Shown here: one piece after another, positions 21,946 to 32,026 of the stretch
Position numbering within the stretch: the first letter of the stretch is position 1
Layout of the letters: each line of letters opens with the position of its first letter
Assembly (NCBI GenBank): GCA_018292915.2
Contig: JACVVK020000086.1
Coordinates: forward strand, 1,348,501-1,412,500
From: Batillaria attramentaria
Taxonomy: Eukaryota > Mollusca > Gastropoda > Batillariidae
DNA: 64,000 nucleotides
Direction: 5' to 3'
The notes under the pieces: model-generated
What the model saw: the letters and a program-made list of their open reading frames with translations, nothing else
Database searches by the model: none
Told to the model about the DNA's origin: nothing
Position numbers and translations under genes: made by a program

Positions 21946-22420
21946 TGACATACAATTCAACGTCTACCAAAGATATCCATCAGTCCGGCAAGGTATTTTC
22001 TGGGAATCACTGAGACAGCAGTTTACACACAGAACTCTGGCAAGCACACACCTCGAGAGTGATGAAGGTCCTGCTTGGTCACTGCTGTCTATACAATTCA
22101 TAAAGTATACACGTACAAGAAACACAACCTTTCGCCATGACAAATTCTTAGGGGCAGTTTTATCCACTTTCAAAAAGTTACTTCCACACATTGGGGGAAC
22201 TCCCTCCTTTTAAACTGAACATAGTGACAGAACATTCTCTGCACTTGGATTCAGTACACAGTACCAATTTCAGTACCCTCAGTACCAATTTCACAAATCT
22301 GTCTGCACGCACCAGAGCACATCTTTTCCAATCCGGTCCTGTCAGACAGACAGTCTTGTATTGACGGATCTTCCATGTGGAAGACATCTAAGGGGAAAGA
22401 GGCTAAGACAAGGAGATGAC

Positions 22421-24601
22421 TCACTGTGAGGTTTTCAACATTTGCTGCAGTACGGGACATTTGCTGCTAGTTGTGTTCTCATCATCGCAGACAAGATCAA
22501 CCACTTCCCCGACTGGGGACCCTCTGCGTTTCACGTTCTCTGTGATGGAGGTGTCGTTCGAGGAATCAATGTTCATGGCACTTGGACTGGATGCAGTTGG
22601 GTTGCAAGCGTCGTCTTCACCTGAATCTCCCGACTGACCCGTGGAGGAAGTGGCCCGTGTCTTCAGCTTGCTCACTCTGCTGGAAGAGGTGTCACTGCCA
22701 GGTGTACAGCCTGCACAACCTTTCTGGGTGGAACTGGAAGGGACATTGGCTATATCGCCGCCTGCTCGCTTTATGGAACTTGTCACACATGCGCAGTCAT
22801 CTTTGGCAGTTGCTGCTGGTGAATGCTTTTGTTTCCCTACCTCTCCGTTCACATCCTCCTCTAGTGAAATGGAAGAGCGGAGACACTCGCAATCCGAGCC
22901 AGACGCTGAGTCACAAGGCGTGATGTGAGACAGTTTGTTTGTCTGGTGGCGAGGTTCTGGGGAAGTGCTGCGGATGATGTTAAAAAGTTCCTGTTCGTTT
23001 CGAACGATCCAACGATTTTTTTCTACGGATATGATTTCCACCTCTTTGTCACCAAAAATCAACATGTTTTTGGCATACTTTGGTTTCTTAGCAGTTTCTT
23101 CAGTCTTTGGTTTAGAGTCAGATGCTGCCTCAGTTTCCACAGGTTTCTCTTTTTCCTTTTCTCTCTCCTTCTCTTCTTTGGATTGTTTGGAGGATTTTGT
23201 TGAACTTTTGGCTGACACAGAAGCAGACGCAGCTGCAGGACTAGATTTTCCTCCAGTCTTTTCCTTATCACCAGAATCTTTGTGCGAGGCGGACAGATCA
23301 AGTGGTGCACCAGCACCTGATGTATCCATGGGGACGCCAGGGCTGACAACTCCATGAATGCCAGGGGTGCCGGGGAGATTCCACGCCTGGACAGGAAGAG
23401 GAAAATAGCCAATGGGAGACACCGCTGGAAATCGTGGCGAGAGTCCCGACAGAGCTGACTGTCCAAGTCCTCTATCAGGCAAGTTGTAGTCATACACCAA
23501 TCCACCAAACTTGTCGTAACTGAGAGACATGCCAGGAAATATTGCCCCATTAACGGGAATTCTTGGCTGGATGATACCCATCCTATCTACAGGCGTTGTG
23601 CTCCCTGATCCTGGCTGCAAAGGATTCGCAGCCATGGCCACTGCTGGATTCACGGAGTTCTCTGCCTTGGATTTCCGATCTCTGGATTTGCCACTTCGCG
23701 TGGGAGTCTTCAGGGGAGTGCTTTGTTGTGGGTGTGTACGACCGGCAGTATCCAGTGGTGAAGACAAAGTAGATTTGCTGCCTCTCTCCACCGGACTGCT
23801 GGGGACTGGAGAAGACTCCTCTGACTTGACAAGAATTTTTTCTGTCATACTGGTTGACGCCTTTGATGTTCTACTGCCAGAAGCACTGCTCTGCCCACTG
23901 CCAGGACTTGACCCAGAAAGGAAAGGCGCCGCTGAAGAAATGCTGGCAGCAGTGGCGGCACTTGAAGAAGCGGCGGAAGAGGCTTTGGCTCCAGAGACAG
24001 CTGAAGAATTACTACCAGCTGAGTGTGCCAGCTGAGAGATCACGTCTTGTAAGCTAGGTCGCGAGCTCTCCGACTTTCCTCGAGAGGGGACTTTGGCTGG
24101 TGCAGGTCGCACCGGGGACATGTCCAGCTCCACACCCAGGAAGTTGGGTTGTCCCACCTCTGGTTCCTCTTTGATTTTCCTCTTAGATGCCTTCTCCACA
24201 TGACTAGAATTTCCAGGGTCCAAACCTGCAGCACCAGCGTTTTTCTCTGACAAATCAACAGCTCCCTCCTCTTTTTCCCGACTCTCTGGACGTCCTGCTG
24301 GGGTGCCCAGAAGCCCAGGTGATTCAAACCCCAGCCCTGACAGATCTTTGGCAGCAGCATCTGCATCCCCTGGGCTCTGTGGAGGCAGCAAACAATTGAG
24401 AACAGACACCGCAGGCTTCAGGTCCAAGGGGGGTGCCGAGTTTGATCCGTGCGACTGAGGAGAAGTGGTGCCCGATTTACCCTCACCCCCTGAGCCACTG
24501 TGGAAAGCTGAATCACTGGCAAAGCCATTGCCTGGGTCAGTTATGTGTGGCATCTGGGCGATAAATCGCTGGACTGCCTCACGATCAATCTGGAGGTCAT
24601 C
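22421..24601 (-). CDS. Pax: Pax exon 5: long C-terminal regulatory region and stop
   Basis: The acceptor is ATTTTGTAG. It encodes residues 371-1096 and ends at TGA 22423-22421. Most is low-complexity Ser/Ala/Gly/Pro/Lys sequence, likely disordered. The exceptions are a helix-like start ([17 protein letters not shown]), the PxDLS, SUMO and SUMO-interaction motifs given in the gene entry, and one compact block at residues 881-916 ([15 protein letters not shown]...ELFNIIRS). Ten scattered cysteines lie after that block. The long plus-strand frames over this exon are shadows of it. Confidence 0.9.
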   Translation of the reverse strand, partial: DDLQIDREAVQRFIAQMPHITDPGNGFASDSAFHSGSGGEGKSGTTSPQSHGSNSAPPLDLKPAVSVLNCLLPPQSPGDADAAAKDLSGLGFESPGLLGTPAGRPESREKEEGAVDLSEKNAGAAGLDPGNSSHVEKASKRKIKEEPEVGQPNFLGVELDMSPVRPAPAKVPSRGKSESSRPSLQDVISQLAHSAGSNSSAVSGAKASSAASSSAATAASISSAAPFLSGSSPGSGQSSASGSRTSKASTSMTEKILVKSEESSPVPSSPVERGSKSTLSSPLDTAGRTHPQQSTPLKTPTRSGKSRDRKSKAENSVNPAVAMAANPLQPGSGSTTPVDRMGIIQPRIPVNGAIFPGMSLSYDKFGGLVYDYNLPDRGLGQSALSGLSPRFPAVSPIGYFPLPVQAWNLPGTPGIHGVVSPGVPMDTSGAGAPLDLSASHKDSGDKEKTGGKSSPAAASASVSAKSSTKSSKQSKEEKEREKEKEKPVETEAASDSKPKTEETAKKPKYAKNMLIFGDKEVEIISVEKNRWIVRNEQELFNIIRSTSPEPRHQTNKLSHITPCDSASGSDCECLRSSISLEEDVNGEVGKQKHSPAATAKDDCACVTSSIKRAGGDIANVPSSSTQKGCAGCTPGSDTSSSRVSKLKTRATSSTGQSGDSGEDDACNPTASSPSAMNIDSSNDTSITENVKRRGSPVGEVVDLVCDDENTTSSKCPVLQQMLKTSQ

Positions 24602-26723
24602 CTACAAAATAAATAAATAATATTTAAAACTATTCACAGAGAACTTTATAATGTGTTCACAAGTTAACACTAGCATGTCAAACACTGAATTTATAACCCT
24701 GGATTTTGAGGGAAAGAAAAATAAAATAGATTAATACTTCCTGATAAGATCATCCGAGCAAAAAAATCATTAACAAATAAATATAAATAAATAAACACCA
24801 GACACCAGTAACAAATGTTGACAGTATGTAACTTACGTCCTGCTCAGAGAGGTATCGGTCAAAACGTCTGTGGGTCATTGCCTTGTCACGAATGATACGG
24901 TTAATGGAGGAGATACTTGGGATGTTCTTTTCCGTACACACGTTCTCTTGGAGCAACCTGCAACCAGAAAACAAGGGATATAATTATGCACTGATACAGA
25001 CATTCTAGTTACCTACCTTGAGCCACTCACACATTCAGGCAACTGGGCCTAAATGAAACGCATGCGTGTAGCACATACAAACGAAACATGCTATTCTTAC
25101 ATCCTATAAACATTCTACATAAAAAAACAATGTGTGCAGGTATCATTGTACCTGAACTGGAACCTCTCAATCTGTAATCTGTATAATTTGCAAATCTGAA
25201 AAGAAGCACCAAATTTTACAGTCAAGTGTTTATCATGGATGTACAGTAAAGTAGCAAAAAAACAGCAGGAGAACCCCACTTCAAGAACTTACTTCTGCCT
25301 GATTTCCCAGGCAAACATCTGTGGATTCTCTGCTTTGTACTGTCGGACTGTGGTAACCACATCAGGAGTTGTCACTTTGGGTTTGCTTCCCCCGATCTGC
25401 CCAGGGTTGATGCTCCCTGTCTTGCGGTATCTGCACAATGGACGAGACAGAGTGTCACTGAAAGTTCAGTAAAGTTTGGACTGCAAGCCTATTTTAAACA
25501 GATATGAGAAAATCCCTTTCACTGCTGTTCACATGTAAGCCAGCCTGACAGCACCACTTAGACAAAGAGGTCTAAACAAGACACAACAGTAAGCCTACTT
25601 TCTTTCTTCTCTCTGCAGTTACTTGCACTACATGTATTCACATTTAAAAAAAACAACAAAAACGTTATTGTCCATTAAATAACAGGTATAAAATGGAAGT
25701 TCGTCTTTGGACTCACAGCTCAAAACAAAATAAGAATGAACTAGAGAGGCAAAAGCCTCCATGGCTCCCTTGTGACTGAGGTCAAGGTATTCACAAGAGT
25801 ATGTTTGTAAAGCTCTTATCACTATCCATTATCATGCCAAGTAAAGTGTCTCTGGTGCTCTGAGTTCATGGCAATATTACAATTTTCCCCGAAACAGTTT
25901 GTCAAAGGTCAAGGTCACTCAAATGAGATCTCATCCATGTCTATCTTTATGCCAAGTTTGATGCCTCTAGTATTTGCAGTTCCACCGAAAACAGTAATGT
26001 TAAAATTCACAACAGACAGCTTTAATGACCTTGACCTTCAGTCAAGGTCATTCAGAAAGGTAGGTCTCATTGCTGTCTATCATCATGCCTCGTTTGGTGC
26101 CTCTACTGTTTGTTGTTTTGGAGAAAATGCCAAGGTTAAAGTTTCTCCAAAAACGCTTGCATGACCTTGACCTTGACTAAAAATCACTAAACACAGGTAT
26201 GTCTGTGAAGGTGCTGCTAATGTCAGTCATTGCACATATAGTTTGATGCTTGTGATTCTTCTGGATTCTGAGAAAATGAAAATGAAAATTTCCCCAACAG
26301 ACTGTTTTAATGACCTTGACCTTGAGTCAAGGTCATTTAAGGTGGTAGGTGCATAGGTCTTATCAGCACGCCAGGTTTGGCGCCTCTGCTGTTTGTTGTT
26401 TCTGAGAAAATGCCAATGTTAAGGTTTCACAAAAATAGCTTGTACGGCCTTGACCTTGATACAAGGCCACTGACTACATGTATATCTGTAAAGTTGTTAT
26501 CAATGTCTATCATCATGCAAAGTTTAAAACCTCTGGTATTTGTAGATTACGAGAAAATGCCAATGTAAAATTTTCAAACAGAGAGCTTTAGTGACCTTGA
26601 CCTTGAGTCAAGGTCATTCAAAATGATATGTTTTGAAAGGTCTTGTGGTTGTCTACCAGCAAGTAAAGTTTGGTGCCTCTGCTGTTTGTAGATTCTGAGA
26701 AAATGACAATGTTAAAGTTTTCT

Positions 26724-26760
<37 letters not shown>

Positions 26761-28460
26761 GACAGACAGACAGACGACGGAGGGTTAATACATAGACTCC
26801 CATTGTTACACAAGGGAGCCAAAAATTAAGATTCTAAACCAATAAAATTGGTTTGGAATACGCAAGAACTTAACAAAAAAACACCTTAAAATTTCACGTG
26901 ACAATGGAGATCGCTGTGGATTCCACCCGAAAAAGAGGCAATGGCAGTTGGCTTCTCAGTCAGCACGTTTCAACAACAGTGATTCAAGACAAATAGTTTG
27001 TCATTCTTTAGCCGCAGCGCATGCATCACCTGCCAGACTGTACCAAGACCAGCCGTTACCTGTTGAGAATCTTGCTGACACAGCCATGAGACACCTGCAG
27101 TTGACGGCTGACCTCGCATGGCCGGATGCCCTGAAGAGCAAGCTGTAGGATCTGGATACGCAAGTGGTCAGGTAAGGGGCGTCCATTAGTGAACTCACGG
27201 CCGTACTGGTTCACGTTCCGTCCACCTGGACACACGTCAGTCATGAAATGCTCCACATCTTTTGCTAGATAACAAAAGAAACTCTTGTTGTATGAAATGC
27301 TGTGTTATTGCATCTGTCATCAAATGAAATGGCCAACTCCAGTAAGTTAATAGCTCAGGGGAAAGAAGATATAATCTTTAATTTCTAAAGGTATGTGTAC
27401 TTGTTAAAAAAAATCAGTAGCTCTTGCAGCACCAATTTTGCAATTTGGTATGTGCTTGACAGCACTGATCTTGCAGTTTGATCTTACATGGAATATGTGC
27501 TCACTGTACATGTTCTTGCTCTTCTGTTCTGTTTTCAAGATTTGTCTATGATGCTAGAAGAAAATTTCTTCAGATTCTAATCACTCATTCAAATCTTTGT
27601 AACCGCCCCCCAAAAAGAAGAAGGAACCTGGGACTACTGCAGTGCATTAGTTGAAGAGCTACAGGGGCTTGACGATGGACAGTGGCTGCAGTCAGCCAGA
27701 AAACAGCTGAATGGGAAGTGCTGCACTATATAATGACTTGTGTTGAACGTTAAACATTCCTTTGCAAAAATGTAATGTGTGAAAGCAAATATCAGTCATA
27801 TTAACCCGCACTACCGGAATGGCGAATGCGCCCATCGTTCTTTCCGCCTCCCTGTCCGTCACACTCCTCGTCTGTGTAGATGATGTCGTTGTAGTCTATA
27901 CTGTCATCAGAACCCAGGTCGCCGGACTCGCTCCCACGCAGAGGTTTCCCGTCCAGTCCAACCATCCCAGCGACAGTGGTGGGGAAGGTCGGTGTGGAAG
28001 GTTTCCCATTTCCTACTTCATCGCCACCACCCCTGCTGCCTGTTTCAGACGAGTCCGAGTTGGATGTTGTGGCTGCGGCAGCCAGTTTTGAAGACAGCTC
28101 CAGAGAAGTGACTAGATTCTGCTGCTGCTGTTGTTGCAACAGCTGGGTCTGGAGCTGAATATAGTGAAGGTAGGGCTGTGGAATCACAAGGGGAGTTGAA
28201 GTCTCTCCTCCCCCAGTCAATGCCGACTGCTGTGATGCTGCTGGTGCCGCACGCCCAGCTGAAAATGTCTCTGCAGCATCCTGCAAGTTGGCAGCGTTGT
28301 CATCGTCGGATGATTTTTTGGCTTCTGCCATCTTGTCTTCTGGTGATGTCTTTGGTTCTGGCTGGGTAGCAGGCAACTCCGGGGACTCTGACCTAGCTTT
28401 GCCATCGTGAGTTAAATCTTCAGGAATATTGTCCACGCTTGCTGAGCTATGTTCATCCAT
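22421..28460 (-). CDS. Pax: Pax (paired-box) transcription factor, Pax-beta-like, five coding exons
   Basis: A nuclear sequence-specific DNA-binding regulator of about 1096 residues. Exons (minus strand) are 28460-27815, 27264-27060, 25430-25293, 24957-24837 and 24601-22421. All junctions join in frame with GT-AG signals. The paired domain (about residues 229-356) is complete: [18 protein letters not shown] hairpin, [20 protein letters not shown] recognition helix, the IGGSKPKV linker, and a second subdomain ending [12 protein letters not shown]. There is no homeodomain and no octapeptide after the paired domain. The N-terminal exon is acidic with a Q6 tract. The C-terminal exon has PLDLK (428), AVDLSEK (484) and PLDLSASHK (803) CtBP-type motifs, IKEE (513) and VKSE (628) SUMO sites and a [13 protein letters not shown]-interaction-like motif (1070). 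YGREF in the hairpin and the lack of a homeodomain fit the lophotrochozoan Pax-beta class better than Pax2/5/8, 6, 3/7 or 1/9. That class call is from memory of family patterns, not an alignment. Confidence 0.9.
24602..24836 (-). other. Pax intron 4
   Basis: 235 bp, AT-rich, phase 0; no element seen. Confidence 0.7.
24837..24957 (-). CDS. Pax: Pax exon 4: end of the paired domain
   Basis: Encodes residues 330-370. Acceptor TTCTGGTTGCAG, donor GGAC|gtaagt. It contains [20 protein letters not shown], the last helix of the paired domain, then a short basic stretch ([12 protein letters not shown]). Confidence 0.95.
24958..25292 (-). other. Pax intron 3
   Basis: 335 bp, phase 2; no element seen. 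Confidence 0.7.
25293..25430 (-). CDS. Pax: Pax exon 3: linker and start of second (RED) subdomain
   Basis: Encodes residues 284-330. Acceptor CATTGTGCAG, donor CAGAA|gtaagt. It contains [19 protein letters not shown] and the MFAWEIRQK helix, which are strongly conserved Pax landmarks. Confidence 0.95.
25739..26820 (+). mobile_element. CCTTGACC repeat element, copy A, inside Pax intron 2
   Basis: It starts AACTAGAGAGGCAAAAGCCT. The 12-bp inverted repeat GGCTCCCTTGTG / CACAAGGGAGCC lies at about 25763 and at the right end. The body is about seven ~140-bp units, each with TGACCTTGACC-type sequence, then a (CA)n/(GACA)n tract (26725-26776) and a unique right end. TGACCTTGAGTCAAGGTCA is perfect at 26317-26335 and 26598-26616. 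The plan (short ends, tandem core, microsatellite near one end) is reminiscent of bivalve pearl-type or Helentron-associated elements; the family assignment is inference. There is no coding capacity. Confidence 0.85.
27060..27264 (-). CDS. Pax: Pax exon 2: first (PAI) paired subdomain
   Basis: Encodes residues 216-284. Acceptor TTATCTAG, donor AACAG|gtaacg, ending two bases into an Arg codon completed by exon 3. It holds the beta-hairpin NQYGREF, the NGRPLP turn, helix 2 and the recognition helix [15 protein letters not shown]. Confidence 0.95.
27265..27814 (-). other. Pax intron 1
   Basis: 550 bp, phase 1. It contains no repeat element that I recognise. The acceptor is TTTCTTTTGTTATCTAG. 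Confidence 0.7.
27815..28460 (-). CDS. Pax: Pax exon 1 (coding): acidic N-terminal region
   Basis: Encodes residues 1-215, rich in Ser, Asp, Glu, Gly and Ala, with a Q6 tract (about 109-114) and an acidic [17 protein letters not shown] stretch at 186-202. Two donors fit: CATTCCG|gtagtg (used here) and one nine bases later before gttaat. Both leave a single G that completes Ala with exon 2. The ATG at 28460 gives the longest supported start; no in-frame upstream ATG is evident in the adjoining sequence. Confidence 0.75.
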
Positions 28461-28504
28461 GCTTGAAAATGAACTCTTTGTCCTTGAAGCTTTACTTCCA
28501 TTCC

Positions 28505-28630
28505 TAAATTATGGAAGTTCTTATAGCGTCTGGCCCAAATAGGAAGTGGTGCTAGTCTTCAGGAAACTAAATTATGGAAGTTCTTATAGCGTCTGGCCCA
28601 AATAGGAAGTGGTGCTAGTCTTCAGGAAAC
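28505..28630. repeat. Pax: 63-bp tandem duplication just upstream of the Pax initiation codon
   Basis: 28505-28567 and 28568-28630 appear identical. On the minus strand the pair ends 44 bp before the ATG. Each unit carries CATAATTTAG, which could act as a splice acceptor, so the duplication may double the 5' end signals of the first coding exon or sit in its 5' UTR. Confidence 0.95.
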
Positions 28631-30421
28631 TGAAGATGCTTATTTCTGTTTCTTCTTCACTACATCATGAGGAGTTTTTCGTAGACATTAGTGGTGACAA
28701 TCAATCTGAAGCTTTCCATGAGACTTCAAGCATGTACTCTGAACAGTTGCACAAACGCAAGAGCTGCAACATACTGACTCTTGTCTCTATTTTTACTGCA
28801 GTTCTTGACGACTTTGCAAAAGCCTTCTGGGCAGTGTGAACTTCTCAAACAGAGGGTAAGTATGTCACAGAAACAGTAAGGTTTCGGTTCAACAAATCCT
28901 GTCACAGCTCAGTCTCCATGAATGAAGGAACAGAGTTGTGCACGGGTGGTGCAGCTAGGGGTGGTGGCGATATGGCATCCTGGTGGTCCTTGCACTGTCA
29001 CAGTGTGTCAAGTCCTTTGGCGTCTGAAACACATAACACAACTAAAATCACCATCACAAAAACATCTTACATTATTCACACACCCAAAGCATATATATAA
29101 TGGCAACCAGCTGGTGCCCATGAGAAGAATTGTTACCTGATGTAAGAACACGGACAGACTCAGTACGATCACACTTAAATACACTGAGAGTGATCATACT
29201 GATACACCATAAGGCAAATGCATCACACTAGTCATCTTGCATGACATAAGACACAGACAGTGCCATAAGTGGAAACAACTGTTGGTCACACACAAAACCT
29301 CTGAAAGAGAAATGGACGCCTCAACATTAGGGAGATGTCCACTGAAGCAACAAATGTAAATCCACCCTAAAATGTTCCACAAACTGTGTTAAAAAAAAAA
29401 AGAAGGAACACCTGCCTTTGGTGAGACACAACACTAGGTGAAGTGGTAAATGCACAACCTGCTTGAAACAGCGCCAAAGTCACACTGAATGTGGAACACC
29501 CAGCCTGTACCCCTCCTGACACGATGACACCAAACTCTCGTATGCAAAATAACCGCGCGAACAAAATCATCATATATCCAGCTGTCGTTTCGACTTTCAG
29601 CATTGTGCATCAGTGAACAAAGTGTGCTTTCAAACATTTCTCCACAACCCAGTGGTTCACACAGAAGCCAGTCAAGTCCACGAAGCACACAAACAGTTCC
29701 GCTCTGATGACTCTGTATGCGAAGAAATTGCTTCACGGCCGATTCTACGCCCTCTGACCCACTGTCTATTCTTTGTGCAAATCTGCAGAAGATTACTACA
29801 TGTGCACAAAGGGTAGAGTGATATCATTCACGCTCAGCCCGTCTGTCATGCTTGGTTGGTTTTCCCTGGAAAAAAAGTTAAGCTGCCGATCCCATTTCGT
29901 CACGCCATACGATTCTCAGGTTGCAATGCAGTTATGCACAAAGAGTTGTGGGTACTCGTTCTCCAGTGTGTTTTTCCTGTTGTGTAGTACACATTTAACA
30001 GCACCATAGTATACATATGTCAAAGTATTAAAATAGTATTTCTCCTAAATGATGCATGTGGAAGCAACCTCTTCCCAACATTCTACAATGTCACAGAGGA
30101 TGTGAAAACTACTTAAGTTGGTACATGTGCACTGCTGTGGGTTAATTACTTGATACTGAGTGAAGATCTAGGGACATCTTACCTGGTCTGCTTTCCATCC
30201 CTGCACTACAGCAGACAGCACATACTTCACTACATGCTCTCTGACTACAGGATCTGGATAACCAAGGATGGGATGGCATCTAATGATCTTACTATGCACA
30301 ATGTAATTCTTTGAATACAACCTCTCCTGTACAAAATTCTCAAACAGAACATATCATGAACATCTTGTACCACTATCTCGACTTAACTACCATTTGAGTG
30401 AAAACAATACATACTGATGCC

Positions 30422-30425
<4 letters not shown>

Positions 30426-30484
<59 letters not shown>
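30426..30484. repeat. (GT)n microsatellite
   Basis: Uninterrupted run ending in GCGCGC. Confidence 0.95.
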
Positions 30485-30485
<1 letters not shown>

Positions 30486-30743
30486 ACCCTTCATCCCAGA
30501 TGGTGGGAAAAACCAAGTAGCCAATCATTTCATCAACTAAATGACTTATAAGACTTAGACAGAAGCAAAACACCTCCACACAAAACCTGACAAAAGTAAA
30601 TTCACCTTACCACCACCGTCTCGCTTCTGTGCGCTTGTACACCCGAGTTTCTGAAACACGCCCCAGCTTGGGTCATGCTACCGAGGCATCTGACCTATTC
30701 CACAGGCCTCCCACTCCGACGCTGAAAAAAAAACAGCTTCTAA

Positions 30744-30744
<1 letters not shown>

Positions 30745-30835
<91 letters not shown>

Positions 30836-30857
30836 GAGAGAGAGAGAGAGAGAGAGC
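30745..30857. repeat. (GT)n (GA)n microsatellite
   Basis: About 88 bp of GT with a single TA change, followed by about 24 bp of GA. Confidence 0.95.
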
Positions 30858-31087
30858 GAGAGTCAAGCCACTTCACTCCACACCCCACTGACAAGAAACT
30901 TGTACTAGTACTCTTTAGCATCAGTAGTGTACAGGAACGTCTCTTGCATATCCTCCTGGCTGATTGAGACCAAACACACGTTTTAGCAGGTCCACTGTAA
31001 TCTTTGACGTGAAAGGCCATTTTCATTGAAATCCCTGCTCCCAACCCCTGCTCAGTTACTCCAAGATCTTAGGGACACTGCACCTCC

Positions 31088-31097
<10 letters not shown>

Positions 31098-31157
<60 letters not shown>
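31098..31157. repeat. (GT)n microsatellite
   Basis: Uninterrupted dinucleotide run. Confidence 0.95.
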
Positions 31158-31160
<3 letters not shown>

Positions 31161-31554
31161 TTAAATACACACGCTGCAGGGGGGAAAAAACATGGACTGA
31201 ACAAGATGTGGAACCTGTAGAAGAGACAGGCTAGCTAGTCAATCCCATCCAAGCATGCGTACAGATAAGAGACAAGGACAAGACAAAAGTGTTGTAAAAA
31301 GCCGGTAGCAGAGCGCAGAGTTAGCAAACACTGATATCAGCTCCCGCATTCACCGTGTCACATGGGGGATAAAGACACGTTGCCTGATGAATTTGTTTTA
31401 CATTCAACAAAAGTGGAAAGGCTGTGCTGATACGATAAGGATAAAGACGTATCACTCAGTCGATACAATGTGTACGACAATGATGAAAACGGTTGATGTC
31501 ATTCCGCGTGGATTCCCTAATCTACCACCTCTCTCGATGCGAGCGAGCGAACGT

Positions 31555-31626
31555 GAGAGAGAGAGAGAGAGTGAGAGAGAGAGTGAGAGAGAGAGAGAGA
31601 GAGTTTGTGTGTGTGTGCGCGCGCGC
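31555..31626. repeat. (GA)n followed by (GT)n and GCGCGC
   Basis: An interrupted GA run joins a short GT run and an alternating GC stretch. Confidence 0.9.
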
Positions 31627-31629
31627 ACA

Positions 31630-31697
31630 GTGAGCCCTGCGGAATTTAAACCCATGACCTGCCGCTGGACAGTCTTGACGCTGAGCCACCCGATTCA
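31630..31697 (-). mobile_element. tRNA-like SINE relic
   Basis: The minus strand reads GGTGGCTCAGCGTCAAGAC as an A-box-like start and GGGTTTAAATTCC as a mutated B box about 35 bp later. It is too degraded to be a working tRNA. I cannot place the body or any target duplication. Confidence 0.4.
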
Positions 31698-32008
31698 GTG
31701 GTCACTGACACATACACACTTAAAAATCAATACAAGCTATCGGCACAATGATGTCACGCAGTACATGTAATTAGGACAAATGAGAGAAACCACAACTGCA
31801 AGACAATGCAACAAATCTGCAACCACACGCCACATGTTCAACTGGCGCGTTCTGTGCCCCACTCCATTCTAATTAGCACTCTGTTCTCCCTACCTCCACG
31901 AGCTGTTTGCACAGTTTCACCTCCATTACAGGGCCAGCTTTGAACGCCAACATAACAAGAGACTGGGGAAAAGAGCGGAGAGAAAGTGAGACTGGGGAGC
32001 GAAAGTAA

Positions 32009-32026
32009 AAAAAAAAAAAAAAAAAA
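32009..32026. repeat. poly-A run
   Basis: A homopolymer of about 18 bases with no clear retroposon attached. Confidence 0.9.

Larger units (their letters stand above)
13545..22420 (-). other. AT-rich, repeat-poor region 3' of Pax; possible long 3' UTR
   Basis: For almost 9 kb after the Pax stop codon I find no credible exon on either strand and only one microsatellite (19089-19130). Flanking regions, by contrast, carry a microsatellite every 1-2 kb. Possible minus-strand polyadenylation hexamers (TTTATT or TTTAAT on the plus strand) occur near 20414, 20070, 18451, 17990, 15267 and 13288, so the end of the message cannot be placed. C runs at 17412-17431 and a G run at 16380-16391 are present. 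The frame at 13894-14358 (minus) has no protein-like character. Confidence 0.4.

Noticed and set aside
22582..24057. Plus-strand frames of 100-170 codons across Pax exon 5, and the minus-strand frames at 23059-23550 and 24040-24366
   Set aside because: They are shadows of the 726-codon Pax exon, which joins in frame to the paired domain.
24602..25292. A homeobox hidden in the Pax introns or last exon
   Set aside because: No frame shows the homeodomain WFxNRR helix; the paired domain passes directly into low-complexity sequence.
25763..26820. Classic MITE with terminal inverted repeats
   Set aside because: The 12-bp inverted repeat GGCTCCCTTGTG is internal on the left by about 24 bp in all copies, and the nested copy shows no clear target duplication, so a standard MITE call is not supported.
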